33,582 bases of DNA from Terfezia claveryi (taxonomy: Eukaryota; Ascomycota; Pezizomycetes; Pezizales; Pezizaceae): NCBI GenBank assembly GCA_015179025.1, contig WHUX01000392.1, positions 1 to 33,582 of the forward strand. The letters are read 5' to 3'. The translations under genes and the position numbers were made by a program. Each line of letters opens with the position of its first letter. Within the stretch, counting starts at the first letter, position 1. Positions 9,896-19,000 of this stretch are shown one piece after another. A model generated the notes under the pieces. The model did not search any database. It was not told the origin of the DNA and was given only the letters and a program-made list of their open reading frames with translations.

Positions 9896-10302
9896 TGTAA
9901 CGAGGGCTCTGGGGGACAAGGCGACCAAGGGGTACGCTGGGGAATGGCAAGAGGCAAGAGGGACAGAGGGCAAGGGACACGAGACACGCGGAAGCAGTTG
10001 CCGCGTGTGTCAAGGGAGGCAGCAGGGCTGCAGAGTCGAGGCGAGACAAGGAGGTGCACAAGGGAGATGCACCAACGTGGAGAGAAGCAAGGCCCTGTAT
10101 TGGATATACAAGACGTTGGATGGGGATCCAACGAGAGGGCGGGGAGAGCAAGCTATATATACAGGCAGGCTTCCTTCCTAGCCAAGGCCACCGGAAGGAA
10201 TAAGGTTCCCGAGACCCCTTATCTCGGGAACTGAGATAACCGCAATATTCAATAGGAAATAACAGTAATAACGTACCAGGCTGGGAAGGGATGGTTGTGA
10301 CA
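9896..10302 (-). repeat. 3' LTR of nested chromovirus (LTR3)
   Basis: 407 bp. It differs from the other LTR at six positions by my count, all transitions, five of them at CpG. On the minus strand it starts TGTCACAACC and ends CTCGTTACA. Confidence 0.96.
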
Positions 10303-10316
10303 CTATCCCCCCTTTA
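10303..10316 (-). promoter_or_regulatory. Polypurine tract of nested element
   Basis: The minus strand reads AAAGGGGGGATAG directly before the 3' LTR, the expected site of plus-strand priming. Confidence 0.75.
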
Positions 10317-10360
10317 GGCTCGGAGCCCCAGCGACGAAAGACAAGGCGAAAGACAAGGCA

Positions 10361-10395
10361 AAAACAAACAAACAAACAAACAAACAAACAAAACA
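10361..10395 (+). repeat. (CAAA)n microsatellite
   Basis: About eight CAAA units in the 3' UTR between the chromodomain stop and the purine tract of the nested element. Confidence 0.9.
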
Positions 10396-10487
10396 GGCAA
10401 ATAAGACCAGCAACCAGTATCCCACAACACAACCCCAACGCCAGAAGTACGACAACCCTAATAACCAATTCCCGGATGACAAGAACA

Positions 10488-11867
10488 TCATTGGGTGGGG
10501 TGAGGCTTCCGGGGGTAACGCTGGTGGAACAGGGTGACCAAGTCCTGTGCGTTCTCCAGATCTTCGGTGGGTTGCCAGGTAGCCTCCTCGTCCCCTAGCC
10601 ACTTAACCTTGTACTGCAGATGCCCGTACCTCCTCCGCGAGTCCAGCACTTCCTCCACCTCCCATTCCTCTTCACCTTCGATAACCACTGGAGAGGGTGG
10701 GTGGTGTTCCTGTCCTAGGAGAGGGTCATCTATGGCAGCGGGCTCGATCTCGGAGACATGAACAACCGGGTGCCGTTTGATGTCTTTGGGAAACCTCAAT
10801 CGATAGGCGTGAGTTCCCACAGCTGCCAATACCTCAAAGGGGCCCAGGAATTTATAATCCAGCTTGCAGGAGGGACGTTCTGTTCGGAAGTGCCGGCTGG
10901 AGAGCCATACCTTGTCACCTGGCTGATATCTGGGGGCCGGCAACCGTGATCCGTTGGCATACTCGGCTTGCCTGGCTTGCGCATATCCAAGCTCAGCTTT
11001 CAGGGTACGGTGGAGTTCAGCGATTTCAACCGCGAACTCCTTAGCTGGGGGGTGGGCTTTTTGCAGGGGCGCCAGGGCATCCACGAACCGGGGGTGCCAA
11101 CCGTAGTTAGCCAGGAAAGGCGAGGTTTTGGAGGATTCCGAGAACTGGTTGTTCGCAGCAAACTCGCAGGTGGCCAGCAACGAAACCCAGTTATCCTGCT
11201 GGTAATTGACAAAGGCCCGCAGATATTGCTCCATAATGGCATTCATCCTCTCCGATTGGCCGTCCGTCTGGGGGTGATATGCTGTTGACAAACGCACTCT
11301 AATCCCTAGAAGCTCGCAGAAGGCTCTCCAAAAGTCCGAGGTGAACTGAGGGCTACGGTCGGACACAATGGATTCGGGGAGCCCGTGGTACCGGAACACG
11401 TTGTTGAAGTAGAGGTTGGCCAGCTCCTGAGCAGAACAGGTATCCCGGCAAGGTATAACATGCCTCATTTTCGTCAACCGATCTACCACCATCAAGATGG
11501 CATTGAATCCCGAGTCTTCTGGCAATCCCGTCACGAAATCTATGGTCAGGTGCAGCCACGGCCGATCAGGGATATCCAGAGGTTTCAGGGTCCCATACGG
11601 GGCGTGGCGGACAGGCTTAGCACGCTTGCAAACGTGGCAGTTCCATACGTACCGCTCCACGTCCTTCCGTTGGTCAATCCATGTGTACTCCCTGGCCAGA
11701 AGCTCTAACGTTTTGGCCACTCCAGGGTGACCTGCAACCAGGCTGTCATGGTGTTCCTTGATCAATCGAAGGCGCAGCTCTCCTTCCGGCACATACAGCC
11801 GTTCGAGGTGGTAGAGGAGGCCTTCCTGGATGGTACACTCGGCTAGGGAGATCTTGGGGTGGCGGCG
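10488..11867 (-). CDS. pol: Pol: integrase with C-terminal chromodomain (nested element)
   Basis: Catalyses insertion of the cDNA into chromatin. Numbering from the Met codon at 11792, the HHCC zinc-binding region includes His14/15 and His22, with Cys52 and Cys55. The catalytic core has Asp85 (TIDF), Asp145 (VSDR) and Glu181 (QSER), the normal D,D35E spacing, all intact. A GPF-type module (FLGPFEVL) follows, and a chromodomain (EWEVEEVLDSRRRYGHLQYK, then VKWLG...TWQP) occupies about residues 375-425; such domains target chromoviruses to modified histones. The frame is continuous with RNase H upstream except for TAG at 11868-11870. It ends at TGA 10490-10488. This is the best preserved part of the element. 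Confidence 0.93.
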   Translation of the reverse strand, partial: RRHPKISLAECTIQEGLLYHLERLYVPEGELRLRLIKEHHDSLVAGHPGVAKTLELLAREYTWIDQRKDVERYVWNCHVCKRAKPVRHAPYGTLKPLDIPDRPWLHLTIDFVTGLPEDSGFNAILMVVDRLTKMRHVIPCRDTCSAQELANLYFNNVFRYHGLPESIVSDRSPQFTSDFWRAFCELLGIRVRLSTAYHPQTDGQSERMNAIMEQYLRAFVNYQQDNWVSLLATCEFAANNQFSESSKTSPFLANYGWHPRFVDALAPLQKAHPPAKEFAVEIAELHRTLKAELGYAQARQAEYANGSRLPAPRYQPGDKVWLSSRHFRTERPSCKLDYKFLGPFEVLAAVGTHAYRLRFPKDIKRHPVVHVSEIEPAAIDDPLLGQEHHPPSPVVIEGEEEWEVEEVLDSRRRYGHLQYKVKWLGDEEATWQPTEDLENAQDLVTLFHQRYPRKPHPTQ

Positions 11868-12602
11868 CTAGCCAGAATCCACTGCGGTGATAATTTCCTT
11901 GGCCAGGGGGTCGTCCTCATATGCCTGTCTCACCAGTTGTCGGAGGTCAGCCTCAGCCTCAGCTTCCGCATCAGCCTCAGCTTCCGCATCAGCCTCAGCC
12001 TCAGCTTCCGCATCAGCCTCAGCCTCAGCTTCCGCATCAGCCTCAGCATTAGCAAGGACATTGGCCGCCAGATCAAGGTTTTCGGGCTTCAATACCACCT
12101 GATTTTGGTATTTTAGCCTTTCATCCCCCCCTTTAGGGAGATCTCCTGATCTCCGGGTTAATGCATCGGGCTTGCCCCCAGCCTTTCCTGGCCGGTATCT
12201 GATCTTGAAGTTGAACCGAGATAAGAACTCCGACCACCTAGCATGCCTTCAGTTAAGTAGCTCGGTGGTGGTGAAATACTCAAGGTTCTTATGATCAGAC
12301 AACACCTCGATAATTCCCTTGGCTGACTCCAGGTGTGGCCTCCATTCCTCGAATGCCCGCACAATGGCCATCAGCTCTTTATCATAAATCTCGTAGTTGC
12401 AATCAGCCAGGGAGTGCTTTTTTGAGAAGTATGCCACGGGGTAGAGGATGCCGCTGACATACTGAGAGAGGATTCCTACGGAGACATAGTCAGAGGCATC
12501 GGTTTCGACGACACATTCGCTGTCTGGGTCGAAGTGGGCCAGGATCGGTGCTGAGCAGAAGGCTTCCTTGAGGTTCTGGAAGGTGGATTGGGCTTCTGGA
12601 TT
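11868..12602 (-). pseudogene. pol: Pol: RNase H and linker (nested element)
   Basis: Removes the RNA strand during reverse transcription. RNase H residues are visible in ETDASDYVS (Asp), YEIYDKELM (Glu) and [10 protein letters not shown] (Asp). The frame continues from RT after TAG 12603-12605 and is broken by TGA at 12249-12251 (one step from CGA, in LLN*RHARW) and by TAG at 11868-11870. Between RNase H and integrase is an insertion-like Glu/Ala/Asp repeat (11945-12053). All stops are in the same frame as the rest of pol, so point mutations rather than indels caused them. Confidence 0.85.
11945..12053 (-). repeat. Glu-Ala-Asp coding minisatellite in pol
   Basis: Tandem units of 6 and 9-12 bp (plus strand CAGCCT and CTTCCGCAT) encode about 35 residues of alternating Ala with Glu or Asp on the minus strand, at the RNase H-integrase linker. 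The unit arrangement is irregular, as expected from replication slippage. All units keep the frame. Confidence 0.85.
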
Positions 12603-13763
12603 CTACTGGAAGGCCTTTTTCATCGTCGAGCCAGCTTCTGCCTTCGTTTTTGTCAAGGCTGTCAGGGGTGCCGCGATCCTTGAGTATCCCAGGATGAACC
12701 GGCGGTAAAAGTTGGCAAATCCTAGGAAGGCTTGCACATCCTTCAAATTGGCCGGGGTTTCCCACTCCTGGATTGTGGCAACTTTGGCAGGGTCCATCCG
12801 GATGCCTTCCGTGGTGATAATCAACCCCAGATACTTGACCTCCTGCACATGAAACTCGCATTTCTCGGGCTTGAGGTACAATCTGGCTTGCTCCAGTTTC
12901 TCCAACACCTGCCGGACATAAATCTTGTGCTCTGCTAAGGTATCTGAATAAATCAAGATATCATGGAGGTAAGCCGTGCAGAACACATCTAGAAAGTCCC
13001 TCAGGGTATCATTGATAAAGTGTTGGAAGGAAGCCGGGGCATTAGTCAATCCAAAGGGCATGACATTGTACTCGAAGTGGCCATAACGAGTTCTGAAGGC
13101 CATTTTCCACTCCTCCCCCTCGGCAATCCGCACCAGGTTGTATGCCACCCGCAGATCCAATTTGGTGAACCATTTCGCCTTGGAGAGCCTAGCCAACGTT
13201 TCCTGGATCAGGGGCAAGGGATACCTGTTTTTGACCGTTATCTCATTTAGGCCCCGGTAATCGACACACAACCGGAGAGAGCCATCCGATTTCTTCACGA
13301 AAAGCACCGGGGCACCCGCTGGTGAGGAGCTGTGGCGAATGAAGCTCTTGTTGAGGTTTTCCTCCAAGTATTTCTTCAAAGCTTCCAGCTCCAACCGGGA
13401 CATTCCGTAGAGGGGCCCATAGGGGGGGGTCTTACCCTCTATCAGCGGAATCGTGTGGTCATATGGCCGGTGGGGTGCGAGTTTTTCTGCGGCCTTTTCC
13501 GAGAACAGGTCGATGAATTCATGGTATTCGTCCGGCACCATGGACTTCCACTCCTCCTTCGACCGTGTCTTATTAATCTCCAAATTTACCTCATGTATGG
13601 ACAGGGCATGAGCCTTCAGGTTGTGCCTCCTGGTGAGGTAAGCGAAAGCCCCTGCTCCGATGAAGCTAACTTTCAGGGTTTTTGGAGGGGGTAGGACAGG
13701 GGAAACAGGGGAAACCAGGGGCATAGGGGAGTTGGCATCGAGGTGCGCAGGCAGGTGCACCAC
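12603..13763 (-). pseudogene. pol: Pol: reverse transcriptase (nested element), YLHD active site
   Basis: Synthesises cDNA from the element RNA. Conserved gypsy-type RT blocks are present: [70 protein letters not shown] and the palm motif. In the palm motif the usual Y-L-D-D reads Y-L-H-D: the His codon is at 12965-12963, followed by Asp at 12962-12960. Loss of the first catalytic aspartate should abolish polymerisation. The thumb region ([12 protein letters not shown]) follows. The frame is joined to protease upstream through TAG 13764-13766 and to RNase H downstream through TAG 12603-12605. The GTG at 13763 is only the first codon after the stop, not a real start. Confidence 0.92.
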
Positions 13764-14332
13764 CTAGGTTGGGTGGATTATCGGGGCGGGCAAAGCACAC
13801 AACCCAGTGATGGTGGCCTTGGGATTCCCGCAATGCTTTTTGCAATATTGGCTGTTAAACTGCAGGGTATAGGAGCCGAAGCTGACCGATACATCGTGCA
13901 TTCTAAGCCAGGGGATTCCAAGGACAATCGGGTATTTGAGCTTTGTCACGAACATTGGGAGGTTTGCTTCGGAGTGATCCCCGACCAGGGCAGGCACGCA
14001 CGCAATCTCCGTGATATCGCCGGAGGAGATGGGCCGACCGTCGATGACATTCAGGACACGAGGGGTTTTGAGCTTGGACGTGGGTATGGAGAATTTACTG
14101 ATAAAGGCCTGGTCAACGAATGCAATCCCTGAGGCTCCGCAATCTATGAGTACTGACGTGGTAATTGTTCTATCATTATTGATTTTGAGGGAGATAGATA
14201 CAACAAAATGCTCGCTGAACAAGCGAGATTCGTCAACAACAGAAGAAGCGGAAGATACAGAAAATGCAGACAAAGACAACGGTAAGCGGCCTGGGGCAGG
14301 TCCCTTGCTAGTGTCAGTAACTAGGCAAGGGA
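13764..14332 (-). pseudogene. pol: Pol: retropepsin-like protease (nested element)
   Basis: Cleaves the Gag-Pol precursor. The active site reads LIDCGASGIAF, with the D-C-G-A form of the retropepsin motif (Asp about residue 46 counted from the TTG at 14279). A downstream YPIVLGIPWLR matches the protease flap/C-terminal hydrophobic-hydrophobic-Gly motif. The frame is -1 relative to gag and is open back to the slippery site at 14345-14339, so translation probably enters by frameshifting and not at its own start. It ends at TAG 13766-13764, one C-to-T step from CAG, in frame with RT. Confidence 0.88.
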
Positions 14333-14345
14333 CAGGGCTTTTCCC
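14301..14345 (-). promoter_or_regulatory. Predicted -1 ribosomal frameshift signal between gag and pol
   Basis: On the minus strand the gag frame reads tcG GGA AAA gcc, so G GGA AAA (14345-14339) is a canonical X XXY YYZ slippery heptamer in the correct phase. After a 6-nt spacer (14338-14333) comes a strong stem: TCCCTTGCCTAG (14332-14321) pairs with CTAGCAAGGGA (14311-14301), one bulged C, 9-nt loop. The gag stop TAG lies in the stem. Slipping back one base leads directly into the open protease frame. Heptamer, phase, spacing and stem are all seen in the sequence; activity is inferred. Confidence 0.7.
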
Positions 14346-15511
14346 GACTCATCAAGCTCCTCAATCCTGGGCACTGGGGTATCGGAGATAGCGTGGATGG
14401 CGAGGGAGCGATTCTTTCGAAGGGGGCAAGCCGCAATGAAGTGGTCGGCCTTCCCACAGGCTATGCATAGCCCATTATTCCGGCGGCGTTCCCTCTCTTC
14501 TTGGGTCAGGCGGGGTCTGCCTGATGATAAATCCATGGGGGTGGGTCCTCCTGCCACCAACGATGGGTGTGCTGGTTGATTGGTGGGGGCAGGGGCCTAA
14601 GCTGCTTTGGTGGCATGGTGTTGCTGAGGCTGAGGCTGAGGCTGTGGGAGACGGGGTGCTGGCCTGTACGTGGGGCGGTTGCGGAGCCGGGACATCCGCT
14701 GTTCTACCCGGGAAGCCTGGTCAATGAATTCGTCCAGGGTTTTGGCTTCCGGGAGGCTGACCATGGCCTGCTGGATTTCGTCATTTAGCCCTTCCTGGAA
14801 TTGCTCCAGTTTGGACTGGTCATTCCATCGGACCTCCGCCGCCAATCTCGAGAATTCTGCCACATAAGTGGACAGATCGGTGTTTTTCTGCCTGAGGGCT
14901 CGGAGGGCTCTACTGGCAGTGCCAACGGCATCGGGGTCCCCGAACGCCCTATCCAGGACTGTGAAAAGGGCCGAGATATCGTCAAGCTTGATCCCGGTTT
15001 TGAGGACATATGGCTGGATCTGGTCACAAGCTTTCCCCTCCAGCAAGGCGAAAACGTATGCCAGTCGATGTTGTTCTGACGGGAATCTGGCAGAATCCCC
15101 GTTGAGCTTGAGATTGACAGCATTTTTCCAGGCTCGTAGGTGAACCCGGTCCCCATTGAACTTAGGGGGTGTTGGAATGCTTTCGGTCTTGTTGCTACTG
15201 GCTGCTGTTGGTATTGCAAGGTTCCCTAGGGCGCGGCTGAGGTTTTGGACCGTAGTCTGTTCGTTGGCTAGGGCAAGGTTCACATGGTCGAGATCCGTCT
15301 GGAGGACCGTGATCTCTTCGTCGGCGGATCTCAATTTTTGTTCAGCCACGGCCAGGCTGTTGCCGAGTTCGGCCCCGATGGCATCCATGGCCTCAAAGAT
15401 GTCGATGATTTCTCGACGATAGGCATTCAATTCGTTCTGGCCTGAGGGTATAGGGGAGCTTCTCCAGGTCTGGAACCTGACGGCGGGTGGTGGGAGAGCT
15501 GCTCCTGACAT
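14321..15511 (-). pseudogene. gag: Gag polyprotein with zinc knuckle (nested element)
   Basis: Structural protein forming the virus-like particle. ATG at 15511, 36 bp after the 5' LTR. Order: N-terminal Pro-rich segment; a predicted coiled coil (about residues 45-100, with AEQKLRSADEEITVLQTDL); a retrotransposon-gag capsid region (LRAWKNAVNLKL, then LDRAFGDPDAV and EFIDQASRVEQRM); a Gln/Pro tract; and a CCHC zinc knuckle, CIACGKADHFIAAC, that would bind RNA. An in-frame TAG at 14599-14597 (one C-to-T step from CAG) separates capsid and knuckle and truncates the product at 304 residues. The frame ends at TAG 14323-14321 inside the frameshift stem. Confidence 0.9.
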
Positions 15512-15536
15512 GACTGCGTACCAGTTGGTCCAAAGG

Positions 15537-15545
15537 ATCCAACGT
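15537..15545 (-). promoter_or_regulatory. Candidate self-priming primer-binding site, nested element
   Basis: On the minus strand ACGTTGGAT starts two bases after the 5' LTR and is perfectly complementary to ATCCAACGT inside the LTR (15773-15765), 40 bp after the start of the TATATATA box (15813-15806). Same offset as in the outer element. A tRNA-type site starting at the TGG four bases later is an alternative. Confidence 0.45.
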
Positions 15546-15547
15546 AG

Positions 15548-15954
15548 TGTAACGAGGGCTCTGGGGGACAAGGCGACCAAGGGGTACGCCGGGGAATGGC
15601 AAGAGGCAAGAGGGACAGAGGGCAAGGGACACGAGACACGTGGAAGCAGTTGCCGCGTGTGTCAAGGGAGGCAGCAGGGCTGCAGAGTCGAGGCGAGACA
15701 AGGAGGTGCACAAGGGAGATGCACCAATGTGGAGAGAAGCAAGGCCCTGTATTGGATATACAAGACGTTGGATGGGGATCCAACGAGAGGGCGGGGAGAG
15801 CAAGCTATATATACAGGCAGGCTTCCTTCCTAGCCAAGGCCACCGGAAGGAATAAGGTTCCCGAGACCCCTTATCTTGGGAACTGAGATAACCGCAATAT
15901 TCAATAGAAAATAACAGTAATAACGTACCAGGCTGGGAAGGGACGGTTGTGACA
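15548..15954 (-). repeat. 5' LTR of nested chromovirus (LTR3)
   Basis: 407 bp, 401 identical to 9896-10302. TATA-like TATATATA on the minus strand at 15813-15806, followed by the hairpin CGTTGGAT/ATCCAACG. It is followed on the plus side by the TATAT duplication and the rest of the outer element. Confidence 0.96.
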
Positions 15955-15968
15955 TATATACTCTAATC

Positions 15969-16335
15969 ATGTCTAGTTCCCAGACACCAAGAGGGCCTCG
16001 CCAGCCCTACTAACCCCTCACATTCCCAGATGCCACACCTCATGCTATCACACAAAGACCACATAATCTTCCACAATCAGATACGGATACGGAAGATGAG
16101 CTTATAGATATCCCAATGGAGGATATTTTATCCCATAGGATAGAATCCTCAAGACACCTCATATATAGTCTAGACGAGTTACAGTCATTTCCACCTGAAT
16201 TAATTAATCGATTTGGCCTACCTTCCTGAAGACCACCTCGATGAACAAACAGCAATGCCTCTTCACAGCGCCATCACGCACAACCCCCACTACGTCCAAT
16301 TCGACCCCCTCGCACAGGACTAAGCCAACAAGAAT
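15969..16335 (+). pseudogene. gag: Gag N-terminal remnant (outer element)
   Basis: ATG at 15969, about 53 bp after the outer 5' LTR once the nested element and one TATAT copy are removed; the very short leader resembles that of the nested element. The frame reads a Pro/Gln-rich start, then an acidic segment (DTDTEDELIDIPMEDI), with TAA at 16011-16013 and TGA at 16227-16229. Near 16330 it joins RT sequence directly, so the rest of gag, the zinc knuckle, the protease and the first RT blocks have been deleted. Confidence 0.6.
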
Positions 16336-17001
16336 ATGACTACCCTAATAGAACAAGTTGGTACTTCACAGGTTTTCTCCAACCTCGATCTTAAACTTGG
16401 GTTTAACCTACTCAGAATAGCGGCCGGAGACGAGTGGAAAACAGCATTCAAGACAAGATATGGCCTATACGTATACACAGTTATGCCTTTTGGGCTAACT
16501 AACGTGCCATATGTTTTCCAGCGACATGTTAACAATATTCTATCGGAACGAATTAACCAACAAATAGTTGTATATATTAATGACATCCTCATATATTCCC
16601 AAACACAGGAAGAACATGTCAAGCTCGTTCGTTGGGTGCTGCAGAAACTAACGGAGAATAAACTTTGTATCAATATAGACAAGTATATCTTCTATGTCCC
16701 AGAAGTCGAATTCGTAGGATTTAAAGTAGGTACAAAGGGGATACAAATAGGGCAGAAGAAAGTTGATAACATCCTCACCTGGCAGGCTCCACGGAAAGTT
16801 AAAGAAGTGCAGAGGTTTATTGGTTTTGCTAATTTCTATCGCTGGTTTATTCAAGGCTTTAGTAGTTTAGCTTTGCCGAATCAGACACTAATGCACAATG
16901 GACTTCCTTGGAACTGGATACAGCAGTGTCAATAGGCCTTCGATGAGTTAAAATATAGGTTCCCTACCATTCCAATATTATGCTATTATCACCCAGAATG
17001 A
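16336..17001 (+). pseudogene. pol: Pol: reverse transcriptase, N-terminally deleted (outer element)
   Basis: RT blocks [36 protein letters not shown] and the palm motif, here Y-I-N-D (Asn codon 16579-16581, one G-to-A step from Asp), then VEFVGFKVGTKGIQI and FIGFANFYRWFI. The fingers region with the KKDGS/VDYR blocks is missing because of the deletion at about 16330. TAG 16933-16935 and TGA 16999-17001 (from CGA) interrupt the frame before RNase H. Defective by deletion, active-site change and stops. Confidence 0.88.
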
Positions 17002-17423
17002 CCAAAAATAATGAAGACAGATGCGTCTGATCTAGCAAAAGCTAGTATTCTATCCCAAAAAGAACCAGATAGTCGTTGGCACCCAGTAGCATACTATGCA
17101 AAACGCTTTATCCCAGCAGAACTTAATTATGATGTCCATGACAAAGAAATAGTCGTAATTGTTAATTGTTTCCAGGAATGGAGACATTTTCTCATGGGTG
17201 TCCTAAAGGAGATAATTGTTTATACGGATCATAAGAACCTTGAGTATTTTAATTCCTCTAAGATACACAATCGAAGGCAGGCCAGATGGGTGGAAATACT
17301 AAGCTAGTTTAATTTTAGAATCATCTACTGCCCAGGTGATAAAAATGGCAAAGCAGATACGCTTTCTCATCAGGTTGATCCTGACCTCAAAGAAGGGGAG
17401 AGAAGCAGGACCACACGATTCGG
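17002..17423 (+). pseudogene. pol: Pol: RNase H (outer element)
   Basis: MKTDASDLAKASILSQ (first Asp), YDVHDKEIVVIV (Glu) and [11 protein letters not shown] (Asp) are the RNase H core, and HPVAYYAKRF is typical of gypsy RNase H. TAG 17305-17307 breaks the frame; after it the conserved linker (IIYCPGDKNGKAD) continues in the same frame. It lies in the normal place between RT and integrase. Confidence 0.88.
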
Positions 17424-18700
17424 ATGTTCAAGCCTAGTCAATTCCAACTAGGAACAAGTGAGGAGAGTCTAGTAACTCGCCATATAATGGCAGTGAAGGC
17501 CTCACAAACGGAAGAATCAAGTTGGTCAAAAGAGATCCTAAAGGCTAGCCTCAAGTATGACAAGTGGTTAGGGATTCGGAATGCGTTGAAGTTTGGCAAG
17601 GAGTACCCTGGACTCGATCATTACGATTTAGAAGATGACATGGTAATCTATAAATGTCGCCTATATATACTTGACAACAACTCCCTTAAGTTGAAAGTGG
17701 CTTTCCAGTGTCACGATGCTAAAGTTGCAGGTCATTTCGGATGTGACAAAACCCTAGAGCTCATGAAACGAAATTACTACTGGCCTAATATAGAATAATG
17801 GGTACGAAACTACGTTCGCACATGTGATGCTTGCCAAAGAAATAAGACAGGAAGACACAAGAAATATGGCAAGCTCGTACCTCTTTCAATCCTTTATAGG
17901 CCGTTGGAATACATTTTGATTGATTTCTTCACTGATTTACTACCAGTCAAAGGGTATAATCAGATTTAGGTTATTGTCGATAGGTTTACTAAGATGTCAC
18001 ATTTCATTGCCTTAAAGAACTGGAAGGCAAAAGAGTTGGCTAGGATATTGGTCAAGGAGGTTTGGAGGCTGGATGGATTACCAACGAGGGTTATTTCGGA
18101 TCGGGATTTGGTGTTTACAAGTTCATTTTGGATGGAGGTAATGCAGTTATTAGGAGTTGAGTTGGATAAGTCTTCGGTATATCACCCCAAACTGATGGTC
18201 AAACAGAACGAGTCAACCAGACCCTTGAGCATTATCTACGGACATATTGCTGTTGGGATCAGGATGACTGGGTTGAGTTATTACCATTTGCTGAGTTCTG
18301 TTATAATAACACTATCCACTCTAGTACTAAACTCACACCATTCTTTGCCACATATGCTTAACACCCAGAAAACAATTACCAGAACCCAACCGAAGCCTCA
18401 ACTGAATCAAACAACCCTGAGGCAGTCTATACAGTCGAAACCTTGGACGTAATGAGGGATGCTATGAGGGAGAACATGAAGGTAGCGCAGGACCGGATGT
18501 CCAAATACTATAATCTCCAAGTAGCAGAAAAGATACCTACAGAAGTTCAAAGTGAGAGATTGGGTCATGGTCAACACAAAGAACATCAAAACAAGGCATC
18601 CGACTAAGAAACTTGACTACAAGTTACGAGGGAAGTTTAGAATTAAATGGCTTATTAGCACTTATGCCTATGAGTTAGAACTTCCCCAAGTACAGGCAAA
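17424..18700 (+). pseudogene. pol: Pol: integrase (outer element)
   Basis: Zinc-binding region with AGHFGCDKTLELMKRNYYWP and CDACQRNK; catalytic core with LIDFFTDLL (first Asp), VISDRDLVF (second Asp) and the QTER glutamate, which lies in another frame. Stops: TAA 17796-17798 and TAG 17967-17969. A 1-bp deletion around 18190, in the CACCCC run of the HPQTDGQ-type motif, shifts the frame. Another in-frame TAA is near 18360. The remainder (about 18430-18700) is the C-terminal integrase domain in a second frame. Inactive. Confidence 0.85.
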
Positions 18701-19000
18701 ATTCACCCAGTTTTTCATATTAGTTTATTGGAACCCTACCACCTTAACACGATTGCCGCCAGACGCTCACCAACACCCCCTCCAGTCGACCTTGGAGAAT
18801 CGGAATACCAGGTGGAAAAAGTTAGAATGAGTGAGCTTAGTAAGGGACGGGTTATGTATTTAGTCTCTTGGAAGGGTTACAGTCCTGATAATGACATATG
18901 GGAACTATATGGGAACCTGAAGGATGGAGCAGCCGATTTAATTCGAAAATTCCATCTGGATGATCCTCGTAAGACTCGGGACCCTAATGTTATCTTGTGA
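18701..19000 (+). pseudogene. pol: Pol: GPY-type tail and chromodomain (outer element)
   Basis: After a frameshift near 18700 the frame reads a PVFHISLLEPYH-type segment, a Pro-rich linker and a chromodomain (EYQVEKVRMSELSKGRVMYL then VSWKGYSPDNDIWEL) with the aromatic residues that cage methyl-lysine largely kept. Ends at TGA near 18998-19000. The same segment is found inverted at 364-510. It places LTR1 elements in the chromovirus clade. Confidence 0.88.

Larger units (their letters stand above)
9896..15954 (-). mobile_element. Nested Ty3/gypsy chromovirus (LTR3 family), 6059 bp
   Basis: Direct 407-bp LTRs (9896-10302 and 15548-15954) and a perfect TATAT target duplication (9891-9895 and 15955-15959). 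On the minus strand the order is 5' LTR, 36-bp leader, gag, protease, RT, RNase H, integrase, chromodomain, purine tract, 3' LTR, which is the chromovirus order. It sits 43 bp after the 5' LTR of the outer element, in opposite orientation. The coding region is GC-richer than the outer element. Five in-frame stops and an altered RT catalytic motif show it is defective despite its youth. Confidence 0.96.

Noticed and set aside
9789..10234. Several 80-120-codon ORFs in the LTR3 copies
   Set aside because: They appear twice because the LTR is duplicated; GC-rich LTR sequence without start context or domain.
10534..15422. Plus-strand ORFs of 60-129 codons across the nested element
   Set aside because: Antisense shadows of the GC-rich gag-pol on the minus strand, which carries all recognisable domains.
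15521..15542. tRNA-type primer-binding site (TGG four bases after the inner 5' LTR)
   Set aside because: Not excluded, but the 9-nt self-complementary segment at the same offset in both elements is the simpler explanation; no tRNA sequence is available here to test.
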